Assembly (NCBI GenBank): GCA_965219635.1
Contig: OZ244783.1
Location: 1,116,001-1,180,000 of the forward strand
Source of the DNA: JAPOXR01 sp965219635
GTDB lineage: Bacteria; Pseudomonadota; Alphaproteobacteria; Rhodobacterales; Rhodobacteraceae
Length of the DNA: 64,000 nucleotides
Reading direction: 5' to 3'
Positions 16,272 through 25,923 of this stretch are shown here, piece after piece. Both the position numbers and the translations under genes were made by a program. Under the pieces are notes generated by a model. The model made no database searches. It worked only from the letters and a program-made list of their open reading frames with translations, and was not told where the DNA came from. The number at the start of each line of letters is the position of its first letter. Position 1 is the stretch's first letter.

Positions 16272-17822
16272 TTGAACAGCACCGTTCCGGACGCAGTGGC
16301 CACTGTCGAAGACGGCGCTGAACTGCGCAAAAGGCTAAATCGTTCCCTGCGTTTGCAGAAACTCAGAGCGCTGCTTCTGATTGCGCCGTTATTGGTGTTC
16401 GTACTCGTTTCCTTTCTTTTGCCGATCGGGGACATGCTCTTCAGATCGGTGGAAAACAAGATCGTTGTCCAGTACCTGCCTCGTACTGTTTCTGCCCTCG
16501 AGTCCTGGGATCCGAGGGGTGAAGAACTGCCTTCAGAGGATGCCTTCCGCTCCATCTATGCAGACCTGATGATTGCCATCGCTCAGCGTCGGCATACGCG
16601 CGTCGGATCAAGGCTCAATTACGAGTCACCCGGGATAGCTTCGCTCTTCAGGAAAGCCGGGCGGGGCACAAGAGACATGGAAGTCTCTGGCTTCGTCGAC
16701 CGGTTCGCAGTGCTGGGACCGGAATGGCAGGATGCAGACCAGGTATACGCAGAGCTTGCAAAACCGGGGTTTGCCGACCTCTTCCCATTGAGCCTGGAAG
16801 CACTGGAGTTCTGGAAGTCTGAAAATCCGGAAGGCGGCACACCGGCCGCCTATTTCTACGTTTCGTTGTCCGATGAACTGGAGACCCTGGCATCGCGGGA
16901 ACTGGAGGAACTCGGAGGGAGTTTTGCCAATGGCCTAGCCCAGGTGCTCGCTGACCCGGCAGGACTGCAAGCGGTGAGCTTGCGCGATGAGTTCATCGAG
17001 TTGGACAGAAAGTGGGGCGAGCGGCCCGTCTGGGAAACCATCAAGATCTACTCGCCCACGATTACTGACGGCTACCTTCTGAATGCAGTCGACATGAAGA
17101 AGGGGATTGATGGTCCGGTAGCGAGAGACGAGTCCGAACGGATATACATCACGATATTCATTCGAACGATGATCATGTCGATGACGATCACCTTCCTATG
17201 TCTTATACTCGCATATCCTGTCGCCTATTTCATTGCTCACCAGCCCTTGAGGAAGGCCAATCTCTACCTGATCCTGGTACTGTTGCCCTTCTGGACGTCG
17301 CTGCTCGTGCGAACCTCGGCGTGGAAGGTGCTGTTGCAGCAGGAGGGAGTGATCAACGATTTTCTGGTCGCACTGCATATTCTGGACGATTCAGGCCGGT
17401 TGATCATGATCAACAACCAGTTCGGCACGATCATCGCCATGACCCACATTCTGCTGCCCTTCATGATCCTGCCGCTCTACTCGGTCATGAAGACAATTCC
17501 GCCTTCCTACGTGCGCGCCGCAAAGTCCCTGGGGGCCAATTCCTGGACCGCATTCCGCCGGGTGTATTTTCCGCAGACCATGGCAGGAATCGGGGCAGGG
17601 TGCGTGCTCGTGTTCATCCTTGCGATTGGCTACTACATCACACCGGAACTTGTCGGTGGCACCAAGGGAACCTTCATCTCGAACCGGATTGCCTATCACA
17701 TTTCGAGTTCACTCAATTGGGGACTCGGGGCAGCGCTTGCGACAATGCTCTTCGGAGTGGTTCTCATTCTCTACTATGTCTATGACCGCATCGTCGGCAT
17801 CGACAATGTCAAGCTTGGCTGA
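16272..17822 (+). CDS. PotB-like ABC permease with a large extra-membrane insertion
   Basis: At 516 residues this is far longer than the usual 280-300 of PotB. A hydrophobic helix at about residues 32-52 is followed by a hydrophilic segment of about 230 residues (60-290) with no family I recognise. Then come the normal permease helices from about 291, including the EAA loop RAAKSLGANSWTAFRRVYFP that docks on the ATPase. The insertion should face the periplasm, where it could touch the binding protein. The start is TTG 16272 with GGAG about eight bases upstream; the next ATG falls after the first helix. It is followed after three bases by the second permease gene. Confidence 0.85.
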   Translation: MNSTVPDAVATVEDGAELRKRLNRSLRLQKLRALLLIAPLLVFVLVSFLLPIGDMLFRSVENKIVVQYLPRTVSALESWDPRGEELPSEDAFRSIYADLMIAIAQRRHTRVGSRLNYESPGIASLFRKAGRGTRDMEVSGFVDRFAVLGPEWQDADQVYAELAKPGFADLFPLSLEALEFWKSENPEGGTPAAYFYVSLSDELETLASRELEELGGSFANGLAQVLADPAGLQAVSLRDEFIELDRKWGERPVWETIKIYSPTITDGYLLNAVDMKKGIDGPVARDESERIYITIFIRTMIMSMTITFLCLILAYPVAYFIAHQPLRKANLYLILVLLPFWTSLLVRTSAWKVLLQQEGVINDFLVALHILDDSGRLIMINNQFGTIIAMTHILLPFMILPLYSVMKTIPPSYVRAAKSLGANSWTAFRRVYFPQTMAGIGAGCVLVFILAIGYYITPELVGGTKGTFISNRIAYHISSSLNWGLGAALATMLFGVVLILYYVYDRIVGIDNVKLG

Positions 17823-17825
17823 CCG

Positions 17826-18680
17826 ATGGCACAGTTTCCGCCATACGCAACCGTAGTTGACAAGTCTTGGTACTACCTGTTCCGGGTCATTTGTGTCTGC
17901 GTGTTCTTTTTCCTTATGTTTCCGATACTTGTGATCCTTCCCTTGAGCTTCAACGCAGGGGAGTACTTCACGTTTTCGCCCGAGATGCTTCGACTTGACC
18001 CGGCGGGGTTTTCCTTGAGGCACTACGAGGACTTCTTCTTTAATCCGGACTGGCAGGTTGCGCTCTACAACTCGTTCAGGATCGCGCCGGTCGCCACTTT
18101 GCTGGCGGTGGGATTTGGAACCCTTGCCGCAATTGGTTTGAGCCAGAGCCATGTTCCTTTTCGTCGGTCGATAATGGCCATACTCATCTCACCGATGATC
18201 GTCCCGCTGATCATCTCTGCGGCGGGCATGTATTTCTTCTATTCCCGTGTCGGGTTGCAGGGCACCTATATCGGTGTGGTGTTGGCACATGCGGCGCTTG
18301 GAATACCGTTTGTGATCATTACCGTAACTGCGACGTTGTCAGGCTTCGACCGGAGTCTGACCAGGGCGGCTGCCAACCTTGGAGCGGGACCCGTACGCAC
18401 CTTCTTCAAGGTGCAGATGCCGCTCATTCTGCCGGGCGTGGTCTCGGGCGGACTGTTTGCGTTCATCACGTCATTCGATGAGGTTGTCGTAGTCCTGTTT
18501 GTTGGATCGGCAACTCTCAAGACACTGCCATGGGAAATGTTCAACGGATTGCGGGAGCAGATCAGCCCCACAATCCTGGCCGTTGCGACCATACTGGTTG
18601 CTCTGTCCGTAATGCTCTTGGTCAGCGTCGAACTGCTTCGCCGCAGGTCGGAGAGGTTGCGGGGCGTGTCTCCGGCTTGA
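17826..18680 (+). CDS. PotC-like ABC permease
   Basis: This 284-residue inner-membrane protein has about six hydrophobic helices, beginning with one at about residues 17-40. The EAA loop is RAAANLGAGPVRTFFKVQMPL, read in two parts as RAAANLGAG and FFKVQMPL. Together with the upstream permease it forms the translocation pore of the importer. Its ATG lies three bases after the stop codon of the upstream permease, so translation is probably coupled. The length is normal, unlike its partner. Confidence 0.92.
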   Translation: MAQFPPYATVVDKSWYYLFRVICVCVFFFLMFPILVILPLSFNAGEYFTFSPEMLRLDPAGFSLRHYEDFFFNPDWQVALYNSFRIAPVATLLAVGFGTLAAIGLSQSHVPFRRSIMAILISPMIVPLIISAAGMYFFYSRVGLQGTYIGVVLAHAALGIPFVIITVTATLSGFDRSLTRAAANLGAGPVRTFFKVQMPLILPGVVSGGLFAFITSFDEVVVVLFVGSATLKTLPWEMFNGLREQISPTILAVATILVALSVMLLVSVELLRRRSERLRGVSPA

Positions 18681-18757
18681 GTCCGGATTTCCACTTCAAC
18701 TGGTATCTCTGGACGGTTGACCGGCCTGGATTGGCCGCCTTGGGCGGAACAGTCGCG

Positions 18758-19690
18758 TCAGCCGGCCACAAGTATCCAGAATGAGGCCGTAAGGATGGAT
18801 GCAGCCGTTCCTATGAGAACGGAACTTGCAGCCACGCGTTTCGCGCGCCCGTAGATGTTCGCGAATATGAAGGCATTGATGCCAGGCGCCATGGCAGCAG
18901 TGACCACGGCGCTCCTTACCAATGTCTGATCAAGCCCGAATACAAGAAACGACATGATCCAGCTGATCAGGGGATGGACGATCAGGGTCAAAAGGCAAAC
19001 CATGCCAATCACGGCAAGGTCGCCCTCGGGCCGGTACTGGACAAGAATGCCTCCCAACCCGAACAGTGCAGCTGGAAGGGCGGTAACCTTGAGCATGTCG
19101 AGCATGTCACCGGCCAGTCCGGGAACCGGAATTGCAAGGACATTGAACAGGAATCCGGCTGCGATACCAAGCATGATCGGGCTGCGGAACATGCCTTCGG
19201 CAACCGCGGCAATCATTTTGGATAGTTGAGGGTCCTTGCTTCTGGCAATCTCCATTGCCGTTATACCGACCAGATAGCAGAAGGGCGCATGGAACGCGAC
19301 AAGCAGGTAAGTGCTTTGCAGGGTTGCCCCGCCATACGCCCGGCCGATGATTGCCAGCCCGGTGAGCACGGTGTTTCCGAACATTGCGGCAAATCCGATC
19401 GCAATGGCATCTTCCATAGAGCGCCCGACCAACAGCCTGGCTCCAAGGGTAGCCATCAGGAAGATGATTACCGAGCCCGAATAGAATGACAGCATCAACA
19501 GCGGGCTGAATGAAGCCTGAAAGTCGAGTTGCGAGATTGCCCGGAACATGAGGCAGGGAATTGCGACTCCCTGCGCAAACTTCATCAGGCCATCGATGTC
19601 ACTGTTGCTGAGGAGGCGGAACCGTGCCGTAATGTATCCGCCGCCAATAAGTAGAAATACCGGAACGGTGACGTCGATCAGTACCTGCAC
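18758..19690 (-). CDS. AEC-family membrane transporter (auxin efflux carrier-like)
   Basis: The 310-residue protein is almost entirely hydrophobic with about ten predicted helices. It starts with VTVPVFLLIGGGYITARF, as AEC-family carriers such as malonate or malate transporters do, and has a central break around residues 155-165. The substrate cannot be inferred. The start is GTG 19690, two bases after the stop of the MBL hydrolase gene, so it is the last gene of the dacA-tmk-holB-tatD-MBL unit. It converges with the ABC transporter operon. Confidence 0.82.
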   Translation of the reverse strand: MQVLIDVTVPVFLLIGGGYITARFRLLSNSDIDGLMKFAQGVAIPCLMFRAISQLDFQASFSPLLMLSFYSGSVIIFLMATLGARLLVGRSMEDAIAIGFAAMFGNTVLTGLAIIGRAYGGATLQSTYLLVAFHAPFCYLVGITAMEIARSKDPQLSKMIAAVAEGMFRSPIMLGIAAGFLFNVLAIPVPGLAGDMLDMLKVTALPAALFGLGGILVQYRPEGDLAVIGMVCLLTLIVHPLISWIMSFLVFGLDQTLVRSAVVTAAMAPGINAFIFANIYGRAKRVAASSVLIGTAASILTASFWILVAG

Positions 19691-19692
19691 GT

Positions 19693-20490
19693 CTATTTCC
19701 CGTAGGAGATGGTAAGGCCGTCATAAGCTGGCTCGACGTTGGCAGGAGACTCTGCAAGCAAGGTCTCGTAGTCAAGATCATTGTGCAAGTTCGTCAGGAT
19801 TGCGCGTCGAGGCTGAACTTTCTCGATCCACTCCAGGGATTTCGACAGGTGAATATGCGTCGGGTGCGGTTTGCGCCTGAGGGCATCAAGGATAAGGCAG
19901 TCGAGGTTGGCAAGATGATGCCATGACTCTTCATCCATATCCGAGACGTCCGGAATATAGGCAAGGTTCCCGATCCTCAGGCCGTTGCTGTACATATCGC
20001 CATGCACGACCGGAAATCGTTGCAGGGTTATTTCGCCAGCGGCGCCGGCAATCACCACCTCAGATCCCATGCTGCGCAGATCCATGATCGAGGGATAGGC
20101 GCTCCCTTCCTCCTGGATGAAGGCATAGGAAAACCGCCGGAGAAGCTGGGTGCGGGTTTGTTCGTCTGCCCAGGCTGGCAGGCGGCTGCCTCTGTTGAGA
20201 AAGACGACGCGCAAATCATCCAGGCCGTTCACATGGTCCGCATGAGCGTGCGTGTAAACTACGCCGTCGAGTTCGCCGACGCCTGCGTCAAGCAATTGCT
20301 GACGCAGATCCGGAGACGAATCCACGAGCACGCGGGTGACCGCGTTTCCGTCAATGAGCTGGATCAGCAGTGAACATCGCGTTCGGCGGTTCTTGATATT
20401 GGCCGGGTCGCAACTGCCCCAGTGACCGCCTATGCGCGGAACACCACCCGATGAGCCACAGCCCAGTATTCTGAATTGGAGTTGAGGCAT
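19693..20490 (-). CDS. MBL-fold metallohydrolase (PhnP-like)
   Basis: This 265-residue protein has the metallo-beta-lactamase metal motif THAHADHVNGLDD (HxHxDH), a GCGSSGGVPRIGG N-terminal loop, and C-terminal HLSKSLEW and LTNLHND segments. The GSSGGVP start is typical of PhnP-like phosphodiesterases and related proteins that sit beside tatD in many alphaproteobacteria. No phosphonate genes are nearby, so a general cyclic-phosphate hydrolase or housekeeping role is more likely than C-P lyase function. It abuts the tatD stop codon directly. Confidence 0.88.
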   Translation of the reverse strand: MPQLQFRILGCGSSGGVPRIGGHWGSCDPANIKNRRTRCSLLIQLIDGNAVTRVLVDSSPDLRQQLLDAGVGELDGVVYTHAHADHVNGLDDLRVVFLNRGSRLPAWADEQTRTQLLRRFSYAFIQEEGSAYPSIMDLRSMGSEVVIAGAAGEITLQRFPVVHGDMYSNGLRIGNLAYIPDVSDMDEESWHHLANLDCLILDALRRKPHPTHIHLSKSLEWIEKVQPRRAILTNLHNDLDYETLLAESPANVEPAYDGLTISYGK

Positions 20491-21288
20491 CTAGGACGAC
20501 GGCTCCGGAATCCTGGCCTTGGCGAACAGCCGCTGAAAGTTCTCTGTCGTCATATTGGCGAATTCGCCGACTTCCATGTCATGTAGTTCTGCGCCTTTCC
20601 GTGCCATGCGCTCAACCATTGCAGGTTCATTCCTTTTGCCTCGCCAGGGGGCAGGAGCCAGGTACGGCGCATCCGTTTCCAGCAGTATCCGGTCGGTTGG
20701 AACCTCGCGGAAGATATCCTGAAGCTGCCTGGCGCTGTTGAAGGTCACAATTCCGGAAATCGAGAGGTAGAACCCAAGTTCAAGCGTTGCTTCGGCAAGT
20801 TCCTTGCCCGACGAAAAGCAATGCATGACGCAACTGAAGGGCTCCTTCCCGTGTTCCTCTGTCAAGATTGCACGCATGTCTTCGTCAGCATCGCGGGAAT
20901 GGATGATCAAGGGAAGCCCGGATCTTCGCGACGCCTCGATATGAACACGAAGGCTCCGTTGCTGCGCCTCAGCCGTTTCCTTGGTGTAGTGATAGTCAAG
21001 GCCGGTTTCGCCAATAGCCACCATTTTTGGATGCTTCGCCAATTCCAGCAGGCTTTCAATTGACACCTTCTCTTCGGAAGCGACGTAGTGAGGGTGAACA
21101 CCAGCGGCGAAATAGACCTGATTGAATCTCTCTGCCAGTTCTCGCGATGCTCCAACCCGCGAAGGCTTGGTGCAGATTGTCACCATCGCGACGACGCCGG
21201 AGTCATGGGCCCGGCCGACCACTTCGTCCAGGTCTGGTTCGAATTGCGGGAAATCGAGATGGCAGTGGCTGTCGACGATCCGGAGCAT
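20491..21288 (-). CDS. tatD: TatD-family metal-dependent deoxyribonuclease
   Basis: TatD-type enzymes are TIM-barrel metal hydrolases with 3'-5' DNA exonuclease activity. The 265-residue protein shows the first metal motif DSHCHLDFPQF (residues 6-16), IGETGLDYHY with the metal glutamate, PLIIHSRDAD, CVMHCFSSG and the C-terminal LLETDAPYLAP with the metal aspartate. It lies 15 bases after holB. It may equally be called YcfH/TatD-like; the fine function is uncertain but the family is clear. Confidence 0.92.
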   Translation of the reverse strand: MLRIVDSHCHLDFPQFEPDLDEVVGRAHDSGVVAMVTICTKPSRVGASRELAERFNQVYFAAGVHPHYVASEEKVSIESLLELAKHPKMVAIGETGLDYHYTKETAEAQQRSLRVHIEASRRSGLPLIIHSRDADEDMRAILTEEHGKEPFSCVMHCFSSGKELAEATLELGFYLSISGIVTFNSARQLQDIFREVPTDRILLETDAPYLAPAPWRGKRNEPAMVERMARKGAELHDMEVGEFANMTTENFQRLFAKARIPEPSS

Positions 21289-21303
21289 GGCGTTTTCCTG
21301 GAC

Positions 21304-22413
21304 TTAGGATGCAGCTTGAGCGGCAGCTGTATCAAGGTCAAGGCACATGTTCAGCATTGTCGTCACCGGGTCGATATTTGTCAGCCGCGCCTGTTCAACC
21401 ATAGTCAAAAAACTCTCATGAAGCTCAGCCCAGATGCGTGCGGAATGCCGTCCCTTCGAGAGTTTTCTCAGCAGTGCCTCCTCGGCAGCCTGACCACCTG
21501 TGTAATCCGCTGCATTCCGGGCGCAATGCCGCGCCAGCCTCGATACCGTCAGAACCAAAATCCTGAGCCCGAATTCGGGATGAAACTCTGGGTCGCGCCC
21601 TTCAAACCGGGCGACGAATGAGTTCATCCGATTGCGGTCCAAACCAGGAGCTCCTGCTAGCAGTTCTTGGAGGTGCTCGAGGACCTGCAATCCGTCTGAG
21701 GCCAGCAATTCAGCAGCTGCGCCAACCGACCCTTCCGCCAGGTCAATCAGAAGATCCAGGGCCGTGTTGTCTCCTGCGCCCATTTGAGCCAGAGCCTGCG
21801 TCATGTCGCCGGAAGACAGGGGCTGGCAGACCAGCCGGCGGCATCGGCTGCGAATGGTCGGGAGTAGCGAAGCCGGGGAATGGCTGACAAGGAAGAAGAA
21901 ACCATTTTCCGGAGGTTCTTCCAGCAGCTTCAACATTGCGTTGGCACCGCTGGGATTCATGTCGTCGGTTGAGTCCACCACGGCAATGATGGGCATTCCA
22001 TCTGCTGAAGTGAGGCTGAAGAATTCTTTCATCTGCCTGACATCGTTGACCGAAATGACCTTCTGCAACTTGCCTGTCTTCGGATCGGTGCCCAAAGCCA
22101 AGTCATAGGCGGTAGGTTCGGTGCCTGCCACTATACGCCGGAAAACCGGATCATCAGCGGGCACATCAAGAACTGATGCCGAATCCGGGCATTCAGGTCC
22201 GACTGCATCAGGCCTTGCGTGGGCATACAGCATGAACTTGACCAGCCGCCAGGCAAGGGTTGCCTTGCCTATGCCGGAGGGCCCGCTGATCAGCCATGCA
22301 TGGTGTACGCGTCCCGAACGGTAGGCTGCGAGAAATTCCCGCTGTGCCCTGTCATGTCCGAATACAGAAACCGCCTCCTTCGGGTTTGGCGGTGCAAGAG
22401 GGTCGGCGGTCAT
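21304..22413 (-). CDS. holB: DNA polymerase III delta-prime subunit
   Basis: Delta-prime is part of the clamp loader. The 369-residue protein has an N-terminal AAA+ fold with Walker A ISGPSGIGKATLAWR (about residues 43-57), a sensor-1 region AVVDSTDDMNPSGANAMLK and the SRC motif in TIRSRCRR. Cysteine zinc ligands of the E. coli type are incomplete: only C103-like EC and SRC cysteines are seen. It sits 15 bases after tmk and 15 bases before tatD in the operon. Confidence 0.9.
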   Translation of the reverse strand: MTADPLAPPNPKEAVSVFGHDRAQREFLAAYRSGRVHHAWLISGPSGIGKATLAWRLVKFMLYAHARPDAVGPECPDSASVLDVPADDPVFRRIVAGTEPTAYDLALGTDPKTGKLQKVISVNDVRQMKEFFSLTSADGMPIIAVVDSTDDMNPSGANAMLKLLEEPPENGFFFLVSHSPASLLPTIRSRCRRLVCQPLSSGDMTQALAQMGAGDNTALDLLIDLAEGSVGAAAELLASDGLQVLEHLQELLAGAPGLDRNRMNSFVARFEGRDPEFHPEFGLRILVLTVSRLARHCARNAADYTGGQAAEEALLRKLSKGRHSARIWAELHESFLTMVEQARLTNIDPVTTMLNMCLDLDTAAAQAAS

Positions 22414-22428
22414 CTCAAGGGAGTCCGC

Positions 22429-23052
22429 TCAAGCGACGAGCGCGCGAACCAATTGGTAGATCTCGTCGGTAATCTCATCTTGCGATTTTGTTCCGTCCAA
22501 GAGCCGGCAACGGTTGGGAAATTCCTGCACAAGGCGGCGGAACCCGTCCCGTAACGCCGTGACCTTTGATCCCAATTGCTCAAACCTCTGGTCCGACCCG
22601 TCCCTATTCCGAATGCGCTGGATGGCCACTTCAACAGGCAGATCAAGCACAAGCGTCAGGTCGGGTTCCAGACCAATGACGCTTTGGTGCAATTCATCGA
22701 TGAGCGTCCTCATCTGCGGCCGCTCAAAGCCCTGATAGACGCGGGTGGAATCCGCAAATCTGTCACACAGTACAAGCTTCCCTTCTGCCATCGCCGGTTC
22801 AACCAACTTATCCAAATGGTTGCGCCTTGCAGCGGTGAACAGGAGGATTTCGGTTTCCGGGGAATAGAGTCCTGCGGCCTTTCCGGTAAGGAGCCTCCTT
22901 ATTCGGTCGCCTCCGCTGCCGCCTCCAGGTTCCCGGGTGACAACCAGCCGCACTCCGTCAGCGCGCAGCAATTGCGCAACCCGGCTGGTCTGCAAGCTCT
23001 TGCCCGCACCATCAATGCCTTCGATAGTGACCAGCCTGCCGGTTTCGTTCAT
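22429..23052 (-). CDS. tmk: Thymidylate kinase
   Basis: Tmk phosphorylates dTMP to dTDP. The 207-residue protein has the P-loop IEGIDGAGKSLQ (residues 9-20), the DR(F/Y) motif LCDRFADST and a lid region with DGSDQRFE. Its ATG overlaps the TGA of the upstream carboxypeptidase gene (ATGA), so the two are translationally coupled. Confidence 0.95.
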   Translation of the reverse strand: MNETGRLVTIEGIDGAGKSLQTSRVAQLLRADGVRLVVTREPGGGSGGDRIRRLLTGKAAGLYSPETEILLFTAARRNHLDKLVEPAMAEGKLVLCDRFADSTRVYQGFERPQMRTLIDELHQSVIGLEPDLTLVLDLPVEVAIQRIRNRDGSDQRFEQLGSKVTALRDGFRRLVQEFPNRCRLLDGTKSQDEITDEIYQLVRALVA

Positions 23053-24224
23053 CAGCCATCCGAACCGGTGTTCAGAACGTATCTGGCAAACAGGGTCTTT
23101 GCGGCGACCATCATGGCGCCGAAATAGCCGGTTCTTTCGACAGTCTCGGCCGCTACAAGCGGGAACTCTGTTGTGTAGTCCAGTTCAGGCACCGATACCA
23201 AGAGAGTGCCGACCTCTTCGCCTTCTACTATTGGCGCCTCGAGGTGCTCGTCAAAGATGGCGACCGCTTCAACTCCGGAGGCATTTCCGCTCCGTGTCAG
23301 TAGCTGCGCGTCACCTTCGACACTGGTCGCTACCGTGTCCTGCGATCCCATCCAGACCGGTGCGCGCGCCACAGTCTCTCCTTCACTGAAAATGGTTTGG
23401 CTGGCAAACTGGACGAAGTACCAGATGACGATCTGCTCGGCCTCGTGTGTGCGAATGCTGCGGCTGTCCAGTCCGGCGACAACGAAGACGACCCGCCTGC
23501 CATCTCTTGTCGCAGAACCAGCCAACCCATATCCGGCATCGCTTGTGTAGCCGGTCTTCAGGCCGTCGGCGCCGACAGACAGTTTGAGCAGCGGGTTGCG
23601 GTTGTACTTGTTTTCGGGAACCCGCTGGTCGAACAGGAACTCCGTTTCGGCAAAGTACCTGTAGAGTTCAGGAAAGTCGCGAATTAGCCGGGCTGACAGT
23701 ATGGCGAGATCCCGGGTGCTCATCTTTTGCCTCGGATCCGGCCATCCATTGGAATTGGCGAAGACCGAGTTCGTCATTCCCAACTCCCTGGCCCGCGCAT
23801 TCATGAGCTCGGCGAATCCCTCTTCGGTTCCATCCGGTGAAAGCGCTTCGGCGAAGACAGCGCTGGCATCATTCCCTGAAAGCACCACTACGCCTCTGAG
23901 CAAATCCTCGACACTGATGCGTTCGCCCCGCTTGAGGAACATCGAAGAGCCGCCATAGGATGCGGCATGTTCGGATACCGGCAGCATTAGGTCCAGGGTC
24001 AGCCGTCCCTCGGAAAGCGCCTCGAAAACCATATTGATGGTCATCAATTTTGACATGGAGGCCGGAGGCAACGGTACGTCTGCGTTCTTTTCCGCCAGGA
24101 CCGCGCCCGTATCAAAATCCATAATGATCAGGGACTTGCCGGCAGTTTGAAAGGCTAGCGCCGGAAGCGAGGTTACGAGCCATGCCAGTATGAGGACCAG
24201 GATTCGAAGCAAGTTGCCGCTCAT
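23052..24224 (-). CDS. D-alanyl-D-alanine carboxypeptidase (PBP5/6 type)
   Basis: This periplasmic enzyme trims the terminal D-Ala from peptidoglycan pentapeptides. The 390-residue protein has a signal peptide (about 1-24, ending PALAF), the SxxK box at Ser56-Met-Ser-Lys59, the SxN box Ser116-Gly-Asn118 and the KTG box in GLKTGYT. A C-terminal PBP5_C domain (about 275-365) and a hydrophobic, amphipathic tail follow, which would anchor it to the membrane. It heads the operon with tmk, holB, tatD, the MBL hydrolase and the AEC transporter. It is equivalent to dacA/dacC, but I cannot tell which. Confidence 0.94.
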   Translation of the reverse strand: MSGNLLRILVLILAWLVTSLPALAFQTAGKSLIIMDFDTGAVLAEKNADVPLPPASMSKLMTINMVFEALSEGRLTLDLMLPVSEHAASYGGSSMFLKRGERISVEDLLRGVVVLSGNDASAVFAEALSPDGTEEGFAELMNARARELGMTNSVFANSNGWPDPRQKMSTRDLAILSARLIRDFPELYRYFAETEFLFDQRVPENKYNRNPLLKLSVGADGLKTGYTSDAGYGLAGSATRDGRRVVFVVAGLDSRSIRTHEAEQIVIWYFVQFASQTIFSEGETVARAPVWMGSQDTVATSVEGDAQLLTRSGNASGVEAVAIFDEHLEAPIVEGEEVGTLLVSVPELDYTTEFPLVAAETVERTGYFGAMMVAAKTLFARYVLNTGSDG

Positions 24225-24417
24225 TGTGGGTTGTTCCTTGTGACCGGCAATCTACAGGTTTTGGCGAACAGGGAAAGGCCGGAAACCTGTCTGGTAGAAT
24301 TGCCGCATTACTGGTCCGCCCGCTGTCTCGGTTATTGCCGTCTGGATGATGCAACTATGGCATTCATTGGTTTCCCGCCATAGGAACGCAGGTGAAACAG
24401 CAACTCCGGCGAATATC

Positions 24418-25923
24418 ATGCAAAAGACCCTGAGACTCAGCCCTGACGATGATGTTGCCGTTGCGCTGCTTCCCCTTCAGGTGGGAGAAGAAGGCGCAAC
24501 GGAAAGGGTGCCGAGGGGACACAAGATCGCCACCCGCGATTTGGCTCCGGGAGAAGTGGTCCGCAAGTATTCTCAACCTATTGGTTATGCGCTGGAGGGG
24601 ATCAGGACAGGCTCTCATGTTCATACCCATAATCTCGGCTTCCGGCAGGTGTCGCAGTCGTATGAATTTGCTGCTAAGCCCGGGCCGGAGTCTCATTCAG
24701 CTGCGGCCCGCAAGACAGAAAAGACCTTCCTTGGTTTCAGGCGCGATAACGGGTCGGTCGGTACCCGGAACTATGTCGCCGTTATTTCTTCGGTCAACTG
24801 TTCTGCAACAGCAGCGAGGATGATCGCGTCGCATTTTGACGATCGCGTAATGGCCTCTTTTCCGAATGTGGATGGTGTAGCCGCATTTGTGCATGGAACG
24901 GGATGCGGCATGGCAGACAGCGGCGAGGGGTTCGAAGCGCTGCAACGCGTCATGTGGGGCTATGCCCGGAATCCAAATGTCTGCGGAGTGCTCATGGTCG
25001 GACTTGGCTGCGAGATCAACCAAATCGATTGGCTCGTCGAGGCGTACGGATTGAAGCCGGGCCCACTGTTCCGGACGATGAACATACAGGAGCGCGCCGG
25101 ACTGACTCGAACAGTCGAGCTTGGGATATCGCACGTCATGGAAATGTTGCCACGTGCCAACGAGTGCATCAGGGTCGAGTGTCCGGCTTCCGAGTTGATG
25201 GTTGCGCTACAGTGTGGCGGCTCCGATTCCTGGTCAGGGGTAACCGCAAATCCGGCACTCGGAAATGCCGTCGACAAGTTGGTCGAGATGGGAGGCACTG
25301 GGGTATTGGCGGAAACGCCCGAAATCTACGGCGCCGAGCATCTTCTCACGAGAAGAGCGGCGAACAGGGAAGTGGGTGAAAGCCTGATCGGGTTGATCCG
25401 GTGGTGGGAGGATTATGCCGAGCGCAATAGGGGATCGATCAACAACAACCCGTCGCCTGGCAACAAGACAGGAGGATTGACGACTATTCTCGAAAAGTCG
25501 CTTGGAGCAGTTTCCAAGGGTGGAACCTCCAGTTTGGAGGCGGTCTACAAATATGGCGAGCAGGTGCGGAGTCGCGGGTTTGTGTTCATGGACAGCCCCG
25601 GTTACGACCCTGCATCGGTGACCGGGCAGATCGCCAGCGGCTGCAATCTGGTGGCTTTCACGACAGGCAGAGGATCCGCATTCGGTTCCAAGCCAAGCCC
25701 ATGCATCAAGATTGCAACAAACACACAGATGTTTGAGCGCCTTGAGGCTGACATGGACATCAATGCGGGGACTATACTGGATGGGACAGAGTCTGTCGGT
25801 GATGTGGGCGACCGGATACTGGAACAACTTCTTTCCGTTGCTTCTGGCGAGAAATCAAAATCGGAGGCACAAGGGCTTGGGGACTACGAATTCGTCCCTT
25901 GGCAGATTGGCGCTGTGATGTAG
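24418..25923 (+). CDS. UxaA-family altronate/galactarate dehydratase
   Basis: Members dehydrate D-altronate, D-galactarate or related sugar acids with an iron cofactor. The 501-residue protein has an N-terminal SAF domain (about 5-80), then FLGFRRDNGSVGTRNYVAV, the HGTGCGM and GLGCEINQ metal-site segments and the C-terminal half with CGGSDSWSGVTANPA and PSPCIKIATN. Both halves are present, so this is a full-length enzyme rather than a split one. Start choice: ATG 24418 (MQKTLRLS) begins at the SAF domain; the frame is open to 24346. The substrate cannot be assigned. A beta-hydroxyacid dehydrogenase and a TRAP transporter lie 3-8 kb downstream and may serve the same pathway. Confidence 0.88.
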   Translation: MQKTLRLSPDDDVAVALLPLQVGEEGATERVPRGHKIATRDLAPGEVVRKYSQPIGYALEGIRTGSHVHTHNLGFRQVSQSYEFAAKPGPESHSAAARKTEKTFLGFRRDNGSVGTRNYVAVISSVNCSATAARMIASHFDDRVMASFPNVDGVAAFVHGTGCGMADSGEGFEALQRVMWGYARNPNVCGVLMVGLGCEINQIDWLVEAYGLKPGPLFRTMNIQERAGLTRTVELGISHVMEMLPRANECIRVECPASELMVALQCGGSDSWSGVTANPALGNAVDKLVEMGGTGVLAETPEIYGAEHLLTRRAANREVGESLIGLIRWWEDYAERNRGSINNNPSPGNKTGGLTTILEKSLGAVSKGGTSSLEAVYKYGEQVRSRGFVFMDSPGYDPASVTGQIASGCNLVAFTTGRGSAFGSKPSPCIKIATNTQMFERLEADMDINAGTILDGTESVGDVGDRILEQLLSVASGEKSKSEAQGLGDYEFVPWQIGAVM

